DNA from: Opitutia bacterium
GTDB lineage: Bacteria; Verrucomicrobiota; Verrucomicrobiia; Opitutales; Opitutaceae
Assembly: GCA_016187925.1 (NCBI GenBank)
Contig: JACPIS010000002.1
Coordinates: 124,001-188,000, forward strand
Length of the DNA: 64,000 bases
Direction: 5' to 3'
Positions 14,761-24,646 of this stretch are shown piece by piece. Within the stretch, counting starts at the first letter, position 1. Each line of letters begins with the position of its first letter. Under the pieces are notes generated by a model. The model was given only the letters and a program-made list of their open reading frames with translations. It was not told the origin of the DNA and made no database searches. Made by a program: the position numbers and the translations under genes.

Positions 14761-17700
14761 TCAGGGCAGATGCTCGCGCACGCGGGCGAGCAGCGTGTCG
14801 ATCTCGAACGGCTTGGGGAGGAAACCGGCGGCGCCGAGGCTCGAGCAGCGGCGCATCGTCTCGGTTTCACTGTAGCCGCTCATGACGACGACCTTTTGGC
14901 GGTGATTTAGCAAACGGAGCCGGCGGAGTGTTTCCTCGCCGCTCAGGCCGGGCATCGTCAGGTCGAGCAGGAGCAGGTCGATGGTGGCGGCATGCTGCCG
15001 GCACAACCTGAGCGCCTCATCGCCGTCGGCCGCCTCGAGCACTTTGGCGCCGTGGCGGGTGAGGACGGCGGAGGCCACCTGGCGGACGGTGCGCTCGTCG
15101 TCGACCAGCAGGATCGTGCCGCGCAGCGGCGCCGACGCCGGCGCCGCGGCAGGGGCCGCTGGCGGCGGTTCCGCGGCGGCGGACTTCGATGGGTGAGCAG
15201 GCAGGACCACGCGGAAGGCCGTGCCGGTGCCGGGCTGGGAATCGACGAAGAGGGCGCCGCGGTGGCTGCGGATGATGCCGAGCACGGCGGCGAGGCCGAG
15301 ACCGCGGCCGGAGAATTTGGTGGTGAAGAACGGCTCGAAGATGCGCGTCTGCGTCTCGGGCGTCATGCCGCTGCCGTTGTCGCTGATCTCGAGGGTCACG
15401 TAGCGTCCGGCGGGCAGCGGTGGCTTCTGCACCGCGCGCTTGAAGTGGTCCGCCGGCAGCTCGCCGACCTGCGTGGCGATCCGGATGCGGCCGTCCATGC
15501 GGCTGTCGATGGCGTCGACCGCGTTCAACACGAGATTCATGACGATCTGCCGGATCTGGGTGGCGTCGGCCAGCACGGGCGGCAGGCCCTCGGCGAGATC
15601 GAGCTGGAGGCGGGTGCCTTTGGGCACGGAGACCTGCAAAAGGGCGGCGGTGTCGTGGACGAGGGCGCCGAGATCGATCTCGGCGGTGACGAACTTGCCC
15701 TTGCCGGCATACGCGAGCATCTGCGTGCAAAGATCGGCGGCGCGGCGGGCGGCGTTCTCGATGTGCTGGAGTTGCTGCTCGGCGTCGTGGTCGGGGCCGA
15801 GCGCCTGCCGCAGGAGCGAGGCGTTGCCCAGCACGGCGGTGAGGAGGTTGTTGAAGTCGTGCGCGATGCCGCCGGCGAGCACGCCAAGGCTCTCCAGCTT
15901 GCGGGCCTCGAGCAACTGGCGCTCGATGGCGAGCTTCTCCTGCTCGGTGCGCTTGAGCGCCGTGACATCGATGGCGAGGCCCTCGAGGAAACGCAGCGTG
16001 CCGTCGGCGGCGTAAATGGGGCGGCCGCGCGCGAGGATCCAGCGCTCGGAGCCGTCGCGATGGAGGATGCGGTATTCGATTTCGAAGGCCTGGCGCTCCT
16101 GCAGGGCCTGCGCGAGCTGGGTGCGGATGCGCGGCCGGTCGGCGGCCACCGTCAGCTGGGCGATGTGCATCCTGCCGCTGACGAATTCCTCCGGGCTGTA
16201 GCCGGTCAGGGGCAGCATGCCGTCGCTGGCGAAATGGGCGGTGAGGAAATCGTCGGCGGCGCAGCGGAACGCCGCACCGGGCAGCTGGCTGACGAGGTTG
16301 GAGAGCTGGCGGCGGCTCTCCTGCAGGTCGGCCTCGGACTGTTTGCGGGCGGTGATGTCGGTGGCGATGCCGCAGAGCGCGTAGATGCGGCCGCCGGAGT
16401 CGCGGAGGGGAAATTTCTGGACGATGTAGACCACCGGGCCGTCCGGCGACAGGATGGTCTCCTCGAATTCCAGGGGTCGCCCCGCTTCGGTCGCCTGCCG
16501 GTCGTTGGCGCGGTAGCTTTCGGCGTGGACCGCTGGGAAAAGATCCTGGTCGGTGCGGCCGGATATTTCGGCGGCGGGGCGTCCGCAGAGCGCCTCGAAA
16601 GCGCGGTTGAAAAGCACATAGCGCCCGGCGGGGTCCTTGACGAAGATCATGCCGGGGCTGTGGTCGATGACGGCCTGCAGGCGCATCTCGCTTTCGCGCA
16701 GCTTCGACTCGACGGCCTGACGGTGACGGATGTCGTCCTCAAGCAGCTGTTGGGTATCGCGCAACTCCGCGGTGCGTTCCGTCACCTGTTGTTCGATCAC
16801 GGCGCGGCGGCGCACCCGGCCATAGACGTAGGCCCCGAAGCCGAACGAGGCGAGGAGGCCGAACAGCAGGATGTTCGTCGAGGCGAGGTTGCCGTGCTGC
16901 TGTTTGCTCAGCCAGTCCGGCGAAGGACGGAACAGCAGGCTCCACTGCCGGCCCCACATCGGAAAGGGAATCTCGACGGAGTGGGCGCCCCGGATATCGT
17001 GCTCCGCGGGTAGATTGCGGGTGACGGTGGGCTGATTGGCCGGCTGGTAGGCGACGGGCTCGCGCCGGTGGGTGGTGTCGAGGAACAGCAGGTCGACGTT
17101 GATGCTGCGGGCGTCGGGCCGTGGCGCATCGCCGAAGAAGTGGTCGAAACGGAACACCCCGACAATGTGCCCGCGGAACCGGGCCCCGCCGGTGCTGGGT
17201 TTGAGCTGGGCCGGATCGTAGACGGGAAAATAGACGATGAAGCCGAACACCTCGCCCGTGCGATTGAACAGGATGGTCCGGGGCGACATGAGGACCTGCC
17301 CGGACTCGCGGGCGGCGCGCACGATGCCGCCCACCTCGCCGGACAGCAGGTTGAAGCCGAACGCCGGCCGGTTCGCCTCAAAGGGTTCGGTGTAGAGCAC
17401 CGGCAGGTAGTCGGCGTGCACCGCGGCGCGGGGAAACTCGCGGGCCGGGAGCGCGCGGTCGCGGATGGCAAAATCGGGGAATCCCTCCGCCTGCACCGCC
17501 TGCTCGAAACCGGCGCGCTCGGCCTGCGCCACGAGCGGGACCCACTCGACGGCCTGCAAGGCCGGCCGGCCGGCGAGCAGGCGCTCCGTGGCGAGGTGGA
17601 ACTCCGCACGCGTCACCTCCCGGGACGACTCGAACAGCGAGCGCAGGCTGTCAAGCATCGTCTCGTATTGCGTGACGACGGAGCGGAGATTGGTGGCCCG

Positions 17701-17874
17701 GTTCTGCGCCTGCCGCACGATTTCCCCGCGCAAACCGGCCTCCTCATCCTGGGTGGCTCGCTGGTAGGCGGCGAGCGTGAGCATCGCGCACAACAGCCCC
17801 GCCAATACGCCGGAGACCCAGGCCAGGGAGAGGGAGTTGCGTCCGAGGGCGGGGTTGACGGCGGAGGACGACAC
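14761..17874 (-). CDS. Hybrid sensor histidine kinase: CHASE-PAS-PAS-HisKA-HATPase-REC
   Basis: 1037 residues. TM1 about 16-37, extracytoplasmic CHASE domain about 75-300, TM2 about 334-352, coiled linker, PAS domains near 395-510 and 525-640. The kinase core has GGIAHDFNN (His672), N-box NLVLNAVDA (Asn784), DNGSGM and GRGLGLA. A C-terminal receiver domain has ILLVDDE, phospho-acceptor LLLDLTMPG (Asp971) and Lys1021 in KPF. All catalytic residues are present. The receiver may act as sink or relay; no separate response regulator or HPt is nearby. It is downstream of a paralogue (17973-20672) whose kinase and receiver are almost identical. Ligand unknown. Confidence 0.92.
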   Translation of the reverse strand: MSSSAVNPALGRNSLSLAWVSGVLAGLLCAMLTLAAYQRATQDEEAGLRGEIVRQAQNRATNLRSVVTQYETMLDSLRSLFESSREVTRAEFHLATERLLAGRPALQAVEWVPLVAQAERAGFEQAVQAEGFPDFAIRDRALPAREFPRAAVHADYLPVLYTEPFEANRPAFGFNLLSGEVGGIVRAARESGQVLMSPRTILFNRTGEVFGFIVYFPVYDPAQLKPSTGGARFRGHIVGVFRFDHFFGDAPRPDARSINVDLLFLDTTHRREPVAYQPANQPTVTRNLPAEHDIRGAHSVEIPFPMWGRQWSLLFRPSPDWLSKQQHGNLASTNILLFGLLASFGFGAYVYGRVRRRAVIEQQVTERTAELRDTQQLLEDDIRHRQAVESKLRESEMRLQAVIDHSPGMIFVKDPAGRYVLFNRAFEALCGRPAAEISGRTDQDLFPAVHAESYRANDRQATEAGRPLEFEETILSPDGPVVYIVQKFPLRDSGGRIYALCGIATDITARKQSEADLQESRRQLSNLVSQLPGAAFRCAADDFLTAHFASDGMLPLTGYSPEEFVSGRMHIAQLTVAADRPRIRTQLAQALQERQAFEIEYRILHRDGSERWILARGRPIYAADGTLRFLEGLAIDVTALKRTEQEKLAIERQLLEARKLESLGVLAGGIAHDFNNLLTAVLGNASLLRQALGPDHDAEQQLQHIENAARRAADLCTQMLAYAGKGKFVTAEIDLGALVHDTAALLQVSVPKGTRLQLDLAEGLPPVLADATQIRQIVMNLVLNAVDAIDSRMDGRIRIATQVGELPADHFKRAVQKPPLPAGRYVTLEISDNGSGMTPETQTRIFEPFFTTKFSGRGLGLAAVLGIIRSHRGALFVDSQPGTGTAFRVVLPAHPSKSAAAEPPPAAPAAAPASAPLRGTILLVDDERTVRQVASAVLTRHGAKVLEAADGDEALRLCRQHAATIDLLLLDLTMPGLSGEETLRRLRLLNHRQKVVVMSGYSETETMRRCSSLGAAGFLPKPFEIDTLLARVREHLP

Positions 17875-17972
17875 GACGCGTTATCAGTTCGGGGGGGGCG
17901 CCGATCACTGTAGGGGAAAACCCCTCCTTGGCCAGCCGCGATGCGCGCGGCGCACAGATTTGCCTCGGAGCT

Positions 17973-20672
17973 TCAGGGCAGATGCTGGCGTACCCGGGCG
18001 AGCAGCGCGTCGATCTCGAACGGTTTGGCGAGGAAACCGGTGGCGCCGAGGCTGGAGCAGCGGCGCATCGTCTCGGTTTCGCTGTAGCCACTCATGACGA
18101 CGACTTTTTGGCGGTGATCCAGCAGACGGAGCCGGCGGAGCGTTTCCTCGCCGCTCAGGCCGGGCATCGTCAGGTCGAGCAGGATCAGGTCGATGGCGCC
18201 CGCGTGCTGCCGGCACTGGCTGAGGGCCTCGGCGCCGTCGGCGGCTTCAATCACTTTGGCGCCATGGCGGGTGAGGACGGCCGCGGCCACCTGGCGGACC
18301 GCCGGCTCGTCGTCGATGAGCAGTACCGTGCCTTGCAGCCGCCCCGGATCGTCCGCGTTTGCCGCTGGCGGGACGAGCGCGGGCGTGGCGCCGCCGCCGG
18401 CTTTGGCCTGGTGCACGGGCAGCACCACGCGGAACGTCGTGCCGGCGCCGGAACGCGAGTCGACGAAGAGGGCGCCGCGGTGGCCGCGGATGATGCCGAG
18501 CACGGCGGCGAGGCCGAGGCCGCGGCCGGAGAATTTGGTGGTGAAGAACGGCTCGAAGATGCGGGCCTGCGTCTCGGGCGTCATGCCGCTGCCGTTGTCG
18601 GCGATCTCGAGGATGACGTAAGGCCCGGCGGGCAGGGCGGGTTTCTGCACCGCGCCCTGGAAAAAGTTCGCGGACAGCTCGACGGCGCGGGTGGCGATCC
18701 GGATGCTCCCGTCCGGACGCCCGGCGACGGCGTCGACGGCGTTGAGGACGAGGTTCATCATGATCTGCCGGAGCTGGGTGGCGTCGGCCAGCACGGGCGG
18801 CAGATGCTCGGAGAGCTCGAGCTGGAGCCGGGTGTGCTTGGGGACGGAGACCTGCAGCAGGGCGGCGGTATCGCGGACGAGGGCGCTGGCGTCGATCTCG
18901 GTGGTGACGAAGCGGCCTTTGCCGGCGTAGGCGAGCATCTGCGTGCAAAGATCGGCGGCGCGGCGCGCGGCGTTCTCGATGGAGCGGACCTGCGGCTGCG
19001 CCGCGTGATCGGAGGCGAACATCCCGCGCAGCAGCGAGGCGTTGCCGAGCACGGCGGTGAGGATGTTGTTGAAATCGTGCGCGATGCCGCCGGCGAGGAC
19101 GCCGAGGCTTTCGAGTTTTTGCGTCTCGAGCAGCTGGCGTTCGAACTCGCGGTTGCGCTGTTCGGCCTCGTGGTAGGTGGTGGCGTCGACCATCAGGCCC
19201 TCGATGAAGGCGGGTGTGCCGTCCTCGCCGAGCACGGGGTGCCCGCGGTCCCAGATGTGGCGCAGCGTGCCGTCGGCATGGCGGATGCGGTACTCGACCT
19301 CGAACGGCTCCCGGCGCTCCAGCGCCTCGGCCAGGCGGCGGCGGCAATGGCCGAGGTCGTCGGGATGCATCAGGTCCGCCCACTGCCGGTCGGCGAAGAA
19401 TTCCGTGGCGCGGTAGCCCGTGAGTTTCAGGACGCCGTCGCTGATGAACACGGTGCGGAACGGCGGCGCGGCCTCGCTGCGGTAGGCCGCACCGGGCATG
19501 TCGGCGAGCAGGCTGGCGAGCTGGCGCCGGCTCTCGGCCAGCTCGGCGGTGCGCCAGGCGACCTGCTGCTCGATGCGCGCCGTGCGCGAGAGCAGACCGT
19601 GCGCGAAAAGGCCGGCGAGGGCGGTGAGGGCGAGCTCGCCCGCGAGGACGAGCCAGGGGACCGCGGTGTGCTGGCGTGCCAGCCAGGCGGTGTTGGGCGC
19701 GACGACGAGGCGCCAATCGCGGCCGCCGACATGGAACGTCTCCGCCACGAGCATCACGTCGGGCCGCGGGAAGGCGGGCGCCTCCAGCGCGGAGGCGGCG
19801 TTATCGCGGCTGCCGCTGTATGCGCGGCCGTCGATGCGGGCGTAGAGCAGGCGCAGATGGTCGAACTGCGCGCTGTCGTCGTAATAGGCCAGGTCGAGCG
19901 CTTCGTCGGGCTGCTCGGAGTGCACCTGTTCGAGGAGGCGGTCGACGGAGAAGATGGCCTGGATGTAGCCGGCAAAACCGTCCGGTTCGGTGCCGGATGC
20001 GCCGGGCCGGAAGACGGGCTCGATGAAGATGACGCCGGAACCGCGGTCGCCCTGGGTGGAGCGGATCAGGCGCACCTGCGGGCTGGCGCGCATTTCCCGC
20101 GTGCGGCGTGCGTCGTCGAGCATGGGCCGGGTGACGATGCTCTCGTGCAGGTCGAAGCCGAGCGAGGTTTCGTTGCCGGCGAGGGGCTCGACCCAGGTGA
20201 TCGGCCAGTATTCGTCGCGGGGGCGGGCGGCGATGGCAGCGGCGCCGATCTTGCCGGCGACGTCGCGCTCCCAGAGGCGGAAGCCGGGATGCAGCGCAGC
20301 CTGCGCGGCCTCGTATTGTCCCCGGTGCGCCGCCGGCACGCGCGCGGCCCACTGGAAGACGCGGGCGGCGGGGAGGCGGCCGAGCAGCGGACGCGTGTAG
20401 GCGGTGAACTCGGGGGCATCGACGTGCTGCGCGTTCTCGAGGTAGGCGCGCAGGTCGCGGACGATCTCGATGTGGAGCCGCAGGCGTTCGCGGGCGAGGC
20501 GCATCTGCACGGCCTGGCGGTGCTGGAACTCCGCATCGATGCGTCGCTCCTCCGAGCGCGTGACGAACGACCAGCCGCCCAGCGAAAGCAATGCGCCGAC
20601 GGCGACCACGGCCGCGACGATTGTCCGGCGGTGAAGCACGAAGGCCGACGTGGCGGCGGCCGGCTTGTTCAT
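17973..20672 (-). CDS. Hybrid sensor histidine kinase, tandem paralogue: CHASE-PAS-HisKA-HATPase-REC
   Basis: 899 residues. TM1 about 17-34, CHASE domain about 60-320, TM2 about 339-360, a single PAS domain near 380-500, then GGIAHDFNN (His532), N-box (NLVLNAVDA), DNGSGM, GRGLGLA, and a receiver with LLIDDE, Asp833 and Lys883. From His532 to the HATPase end it aligns with the downstream kinase with a constant offset of 140 residues, i.e. without gaps; the sensor half is clearly divergent. So one output module is driven by two different sensors. Its ATG overlaps the glyA stop codon, so the pair may be co-transcribed with glyA. Confidence 0.92.
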   Translation of the reverse strand: MNKPAAATSAFVLHRRTIVAAVVAVGALLSLGGWSFVTRSEERRIDAEFQHRQAVQMRLARERLRLHIEIVRDLRAYLENAQHVDAPEFTAYTRPLLGRLPAARVFQWAARVPAAHRGQYEAAQAALHPGFRLWERDVAGKIGAAAIAARPRDEYWPITWVEPLAGNETSLGFDLHESIVTRPMLDDARRTREMRASPQVRLIRSTQGDRGSGVIFIEPVFRPGASGTEPDGFAGYIQAIFSVDRLLEQVHSEQPDEALDLAYYDDSAQFDHLRLLYARIDGRAYSGSRDNAASALEAPAFPRPDVMLVAETFHVGGRDWRLVVAPNTAWLARQHTAVPWLVLAGELALTALAGLFAHGLLSRTARIEQQVAWRTAELAESRRQLASLLADMPGAAYRSEAAPPFRTVFISDGVLKLTGYRATEFFADRQWADLMHPDDLGHCRRRLAEALERREPFEVEYRIRHADGTLRHIWDRGHPVLGEDGTPAFIEGLMVDATTYHEAEQRNREFERQLLETQKLESLGVLAGGIAHDFNNILTAVLGNASLLRGMFASDHAAQPQVRSIENAARRAADLCTQMLAYAGKGRFVTTEIDASALVRDTAALLQVSVPKHTRLQLELSEHLPPVLADATQLRQIMMNLVLNAVDAVAGRPDGSIRIATRAVELSANFFQGAVQKPALPAGPYVILEIADNGSGMTPETQARIFEPFFTTKFSGRGLGLAAVLGIIRGHRGALFVDSRSGAGTTFRVVLPVHQAKAGGGATPALVPPAANADDPGRLQGTVLLIDDEPAVRQVAAAVLTRHGAKVIEAADGAEALSQCRQHAGAIDLILLDLTMPGLSGEETLRRLRLLDHRQKVVVMSGYSETETMRRCSSLGATGFLAKPFEIDALLARVRQHLP

Positions 20673-21940
20673 CAGGCGCGGTAGGGTAGCGGGAACTTCG
20701 AGGTCAGCGCGATGACGCGCGCCTTCGTGGTGGCGATGACATTGCCCTCCTCGGGCGTGCCGATGGCGGTGAGCACGCCGTCGATGAGCGCGGCGATTTC
20801 CTGCATCTCGGCCTCCTTCAGGCCGCGGGTCGTCATGGCGGGCGAGCCGAGGCGGATGCCGGAGGCCTGGAAGGGCGAGCGCGTCTCGAACGGCACGGTG
20901 TTCTTGTTGCAGGTGATGTTAGCCTTATCGAGCGTCTCCTGCGCGACCTTGCCGGTGAGGTTGGGGAGCTTGGCGCGGAGGTCGACGAGCATGAGGTGGT
21001 TCTCGGTGCCGTCGGAGACGAGCTTGTAGCCGCGCGCGACCATGGCGGTGGCGAGGGCCTGGGCGTTCTGCACGACCTGCGCGGAGTATTCCTTGAAGGA
21101 AGGCTTGAGGCACTCGCCGAAGCACACGGCCTTGGCGGCGATGACGTGCATGAGCGGGCCGCCCTGCGTGCCGGGGAACACGGCGGAGTCGATCGCCTTC
21201 GCGTGCGCCGCCTTGCAGAGGATGAGGCCGCCGCGCGGACCGCGCAGGGTCTTGTGCGTCGTGGTGGTGACGAAGTCGGCGTGCGGCACCGGCGAGGGAT
21301 GGTGGCCGGAGGCGACGAGGCCGGCGATGTGCGCGATGTCGGCGAAGAGATACGCGCCGACGCTGCGGGCGATCTCGCCCATGCGGGCGAAGTCGATGAT
21401 GCGGGCGTAGGCGGAGGCGCCGACGGTAATCATCTTGGGCTTCTCGCGCTGGGCGACGGCGGCGAGCTCGTCGTAGTCGATGCGGCCGGTGTCCTCGCGC
21501 ACGCCGTATTGGCAGAAGTTATAGAGCTTGCCGGAAAAGTTGGCGGGGTTGCCGTGCGTGAGGTGGCCGCCGTGGCTGAGGTTCATGCCGAGGACCTTGT
21601 CGCCGGGTTGGAGCACGGCGGCGTAGACGGCGGTGTTGGCCTGCGCGCCGGAGTGCGGCTGGACGTTGGCATGCTCGGCGCCGAAGAGCTGCTTGGCGCG
21701 CTCGATGGCGAGCGTCTCGACCTGGTCGACGTACTCGCAGCCGCCGTACCAGCGCTTGGCCGGGTAGCCTTCGGCGTACTTGTTGGTCAGCACGCTGCCC
21801 TGCGCCTCGAGGACGGCGGGGTAGGTGAAGTTTTCGGAGGCGATCAGCTCGATGTGGTGTTGCTGGCGGGCGAGCTCGCCGGCGATGGCGGCGTGCACGG
21901 CGGGATCGAGCTGGGCGAGGGGGGCGGCGTTGAGGGACAT
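20672..21940 (-). CDS. glyA: Serine hydroxymethyltransferase (GlyA)
   Basis: PLP enzyme converting serine plus THF to glycine plus methylene-THF; cytosolic. The 422-residue protein has [49 protein letters not shown], and the PLP-lysine segment [15 protein letters not shown]. Full length. The ATG at 21940 gives the standard N-terminus; an in-frame extension to 21991 is less likely. It lies 73 bp downstream of the phosphatase gene, and its stop overlaps the start of the hybrid kinase by one base. Confidence 0.95.
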   Translation of the reverse strand: MSLNAAPLAQLDPAVHAAIAGELARQQHHIELIASENFTYPAVLEAQGSVLTNKYAEGYPAKRWYGGCEYVDQVETLAIERAKQLFGAEHANVQPHSGAQANTAVYAAVLQPGDKVLGMNLSHGGHLTHGNPANFSGKLYNFCQYGVREDTGRIDYDELAAVAQREKPKMITVGASAYARIIDFARMGEIARSVGAYLFADIAHIAGLVASGHHPSPVPHADFVTTTTHKTLRGPRGGLILCKAAHAKAIDSAVFPGTQGGPLMHVIAAKAVCFGECLKPSFKEYSAQVVQNAQALATAMVARGYKLVSDGTENHLMLVDLRAKLPNLTGKVAQETLDKANITCNKNTVPFETRSPFQASGIRLGSPAMTTRGLKEAEMQEIAALIDGVLTAIGTPEEGNVIATTKARVIALTSKFPLPYRA

Positions 21941-21982
21941 GAGGAGGGAGAAATTCCCCCACAGGCCAGCCTTCGGCGCGGC

Positions 21983-22003
21983 AATCCGCAATCCGAAATC
22001 CGC
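21983..22003. repeat. Three-copy 7-bp tandem repeat
   Basis: AATCCGC, AATCCGA, AATCCGC in register, in the short gap between the phosphatase gene and glyA. Same unit length as the array at 844-871 but a different sequence. Confidence 0.65.
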
Positions 22004-22013
22004 ACCGAGCGTG

Positions 22014-22499
22014 TCACGCCCCGAGGGGAAGCGTGCGCAGGTAGTCGAGCAGGCTGGGGATGGCCTCGACCATCTCGTCGCGGCTCTGCTCGTAGAGCTT
22101 GAGCGGTCCGCCGAAGGGGTCGCCGATTTCCTTGAGTGCGGCCGGGGGCATGAATTCGCGGAAAAGGTGCAGTTGCTTCGGCACGGGCTCGGCCTGCAGC
22201 TCGATCATCGCCCGGTGGCCCTGGGTCATCACCAGCACGGCCACGGCTTGGTCGAGCATCTCCTGCGTGAGCGGCCGGGCGCGGTGGCGGGAGATGTCGA
22301 TGCCGACCTTTTTCAGCGCGACGACGGAGTTCTCGGAAACCGCTTCGCCCGGACGGGCCGCCACGCCGGCGGAGATCACCTTCAGGTTTTTCAACAGGTC
22401 GGCTTGGCCGGAAAGCGCGTGGGCCAGCAGGCCTTCCGCCATGGGGCTGCGGCAGATGTTGGCCGTGCAGACGACGACGATGGGGCCGGGCGAGGGCAT
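22014..22499 (-). CDS. Low-molecular-weight protein-tyrosine/arginine phosphatase
   Basis: 161 residues with the P-loop CTANICRS (C11-x5-R17-S18) at the N-terminus and the general-acid segment DPFGG near residue 127, both hallmarks of the LMW-PTP family. Members act on phosphotyrosine (Wzb/Etp type) or phosphoarginine (YwlE type). The neighbouring glyA recalls the Bacillus ywlE-ywlF-ywlG-glyA order, which weakly favours the YwlE type. No tyrosine kinase gene is seen next to it. Start ATG at 22499. Confidence 0.88.
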   Translation of the reverse strand: MPSPGPIVVVCTANICRSPMAEGLLAHALSGQADLLKNLKVISAGVAARPGEAVSENSVVALKKVGIDISRHRARPLTQEMLDQAVAVLVMTQGHRAMIELQAEPVPKQLHLFREFMPPAALKEIGDPFGGPLKLYEQSRDEMVEAIPSLLDYLRTLPLGA

Positions 22500-22550
22500 G
22501 CCGTGAGCGGAAAGCAGTAAGCGGTAGGCTGCAAGCCAAACGGCGCCGGC

Positions 22551-23219
22551 TCAGCCGCGGGGCCTGAGCGCGAGCAAGGCGCGGTGCAGATGCACGGCGC
22601 GCTGCAACACGCGGTCGATGAGCACGGGCGCCTTCTCGGCCTTCTCCGCGCCCTTCGGCTTGGTGGCGGGCGCGGTGGCCGTGGGGTCGGCGGGCGCCGG
22701 TGGCTCGGCCTCGGTGTTGCCGTTGCGAAAATCGTTCATGAGCGCGGCCTCGTCGTAGCGCTCCTTCTCGATCTTGCCCGAGATGAGATCGGCCAGCGGC
22801 AGGCCCGACTCGAGCGCTTCGAAGGCGCGCAGGTCCGTCTCCGGCGCCTGTTGCACGACGACCTGCGGGGCGGGCACGGCCGCGCGCACCCCGAGCGTGA
22901 CGGGTTTGCCCGGAGCCGTGGCCAGCGTTTCCGTCAGGTCCGGCGGGGTCAGCGGGCCGACCAGCACGAACAACGGCTCCTTGCCGCCGCGCAGCGCGAG
23001 CGTGTCCCGGAGTTCCTTGGCGTTGAGCTTGTCGGCGATGGCGCCGCGCAGGTCGAGCACGAGCGCCTGCCCCGAGCCCAAGGCCTCGGTGACGGCCTGC
23101 TCGTCGGCGTTCAGCGAATGCACGCGCAGGTAGCCGAGGCCCTGTCCGAGGTCGATCGTTGTCGCGCGGAGCAGCGACAGGAACCCGAGGGCGAGGAAGA
23201 GAATAACGGGGCGTTTCAT
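22551..23219 (-). CDS. Exported protein of unknown function
   Basis: 222 residues. Signal peptide MKRPVILFLALGFLSLLRA, then LDLRGA and an alternating strand/helix region (FVLVGPLTPPDL) resembling a small Rossmann-like or C-terminal-protease-related fold, though I recognise no catalytic residues. Residues ~165-195 are Pro/Ala/Lys-rich linker, and the tail is basic and helical. The ATG overlaps the purD stop by 4 bp (ATGA), indicating co-translation. Not assigned to a family. Confidence 0.75.
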   Translation of the reverse strand: MKRPVILFLALGFLSLLRATTIDLGQGLGYLRVHSLNADEQAVTEALGSGQALVLDLRGAIADKLNAKELRDTLALRGGKEPLFVLVGPLTPPDLTETLATAPGKPVTLGVRAAVPAPQVVVQQAPETDLRAFEALESGLPLADLISGKIEKERYDEAALMNDFRNGNTEAEPPAPADPTATAPATKPKGAEKAEKAPVLIDRVLQRAVHLHRALLALRPRG

Positions 23220-24535
23220 GGGCGGTTGAGCTGCCGCGCACCGATGTCGCGGCGATAATACTTGGATGCGCACTCGATCTGTTCGCAAGCCGCATAGGCG
23301 CGCGCGGCGGCCTCGCGCAACGTCGGCGCGAGCGCGGTCACGCCGAGCACGCGCCCGCCGTTGGTCACGATCTGCCCGGCGGGATTCCTCGCCGTGCCGG
23401 CGTGCAACACGGTCGTTTGTGGCGGCAGCTGCGCGGGAAAAGTGATGACGTCGCCTTTCGGGAATTTGTCCGGATAACCCCGCGCGGCGAGGACGACGCA
23501 GAGGGCGGCGTCGGGTCGCACGTCGAGCGACATGCCGCGCAACTCGCCGCGTGCCGCGGCCCAGAGCAGCGCAAGCACGTCGGTCTTGAGTCGCGGCAGC
23601 ACGACCTGGGTCTCGGGGTCGCCGAAGCGCGTGTTGTATTCCAGCACGCTCGGGCCGGACGCCGTGAGCATGATGCCGATGAAGAGCGTGCCGCGAAACT
23701 CGATGCCCTCGGCGGCGATGGCGTCGACGGACGGGCGGACGATCTCGCGGTCGATGCGCGCGAGCAGCTCGGGCGTGACGACCTCGGCAGGCGAGTAGGT
23801 GCCCATGCCGCCGGTGTTCGGGCCGGTGTCGCCGTCGCCGATGCGCTTGTGATCCTGAGAGACAGGCAGGATCACATAGTCGCGGCCGGACACGACGACG
23901 AGGATCGAGGTCTCGTCGCCGAACATGCAGTCCTCGATGAGAATCTGGCTGCCGGCCGAGCCGAATTTGTTTCCGGCCAGCATGTCGCGCACCGCCACCT
24001 CCGCCTCGCCGAGCGTCTGGGCCACGACCACGCCTTTGCCCGCGGCGAGTCCGTCGGCCTTGATGACGATGGGCGCGCCGCGCTGCTTCAGATAATCGAG
24101 CGCCGGCTGCACTTCGGTGAAGATGCCCGCGGGCGCCGTCGGGATGCCGTGCTTGAGCAGGATCTGTTTCGTGAAAACCTTGGAGGCTTCGAGCCGCGCG
24201 CCATCGGCCTTCGGGCCGTAGGCGGGAATGCCGGCCTTCGTCAGCGCATCGACCAAGCCGAGTGACAGCGGCACCTCGGGGCCGACGACGACGAACTCCG
24301 CCTTCTCGCGCTGCGCGAGCGCGACGAGCCCGGCGATGTCGTCGGCCGCGACCGGGAAGCACGTGGCGTCCTGCGCGATGCCGGCGTTGCCCGGCGCGCA
24401 GAGCACGCGCGGCTTCGCCGGTGAAGCGAGCAGCGCGCGGACGAGCGCGTGTTCGCGCCCGCCGGCGCCAACGACGAGGACAGAGGAGGGAAGTTGCTTA
24501 GCCACGGGGGACACAGATAGATCAGCCTTCGCCAA
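23216..24535 (-). CDS. purD: Phosphoribosylamine-glycine ligase (PurD)
   Basis: Second step of purine synthesis (PRA + glycine + ATP to GAR); cytosolic ATP-grasp enzyme. Visible: VLVVGAGGREHAL, APGNAGIAQ, VVVGPEVPLSLGLVDAL, IKADGLAAGKGVVVA (ATP-binding), DHKRIGDGDTGPNTGGMG and EYNTRFGDPETQVVLPRL. Full length at 439 residues from TTG 24535; an in-frame GTG at 24505 would remove ten residues and leave all motifs. It overlaps the exported protein gene downstream and is divergent from the sigma factor gene across about 110 bp. Confidence 0.94.
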   Translation of the reverse strand: MAKADLSVSPVAKQLPSSVLVVGAGGREHALVRALLASPAKPRVLCAPGNAGIAQDATCFPVAADDIAGLVALAQREKAEFVVVGPEVPLSLGLVDALTKAGIPAYGPKADGARLEASKVFTKQILLKHGIPTAPAGIFTEVQPALDYLKQRGAPIVIKADGLAAGKGVVVAQTLGEAEVAVRDMLAGNKFGSAGSQILIEDCMFGDETSILVVVSGRDYVILPVSQDHKRIGDGDTGPNTGGMGTYSPAEVVTPELLARIDREIVRPSVDAIAAEGIEFRGTLFIGIMLTASGPSVLEYNTRFGDPETQVVLPRLKTDVLALLWAAARGELRGMSLDVRPDAALCVVLAARGYPDKFPKGDVITFPAQLPPQTTVLHAGTARNPAGQIVTNGGRVLGVTALAPTLREAAARAYAACEQIECASKYYRRDIGARQLNRP

Positions 24536-24646
24536 GGCCGTGGACTGACAAGCACGGATACGGCCGGGCGTAAAGCCTGCTCCTCGCGCATGACAGGCGA
24601 AATTTTGTGCGGTTTTGCGACGGCAAGCGGTTAGACAGTAAAGCCC

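Noticed and set aside
14992-17013. Long rightward frame antisense to the first hybrid kinase
   Set aside because: It sits under a gene with all catalytic motifs in place; the frame has the typical antisense bias of GC-rich codon use.
17928-20684. 918-codon rightward frame antisense to the second hybrid kinase
   Set aside because: Same reasoning; its length only reflects absence of stops opposite GC-rich codons.
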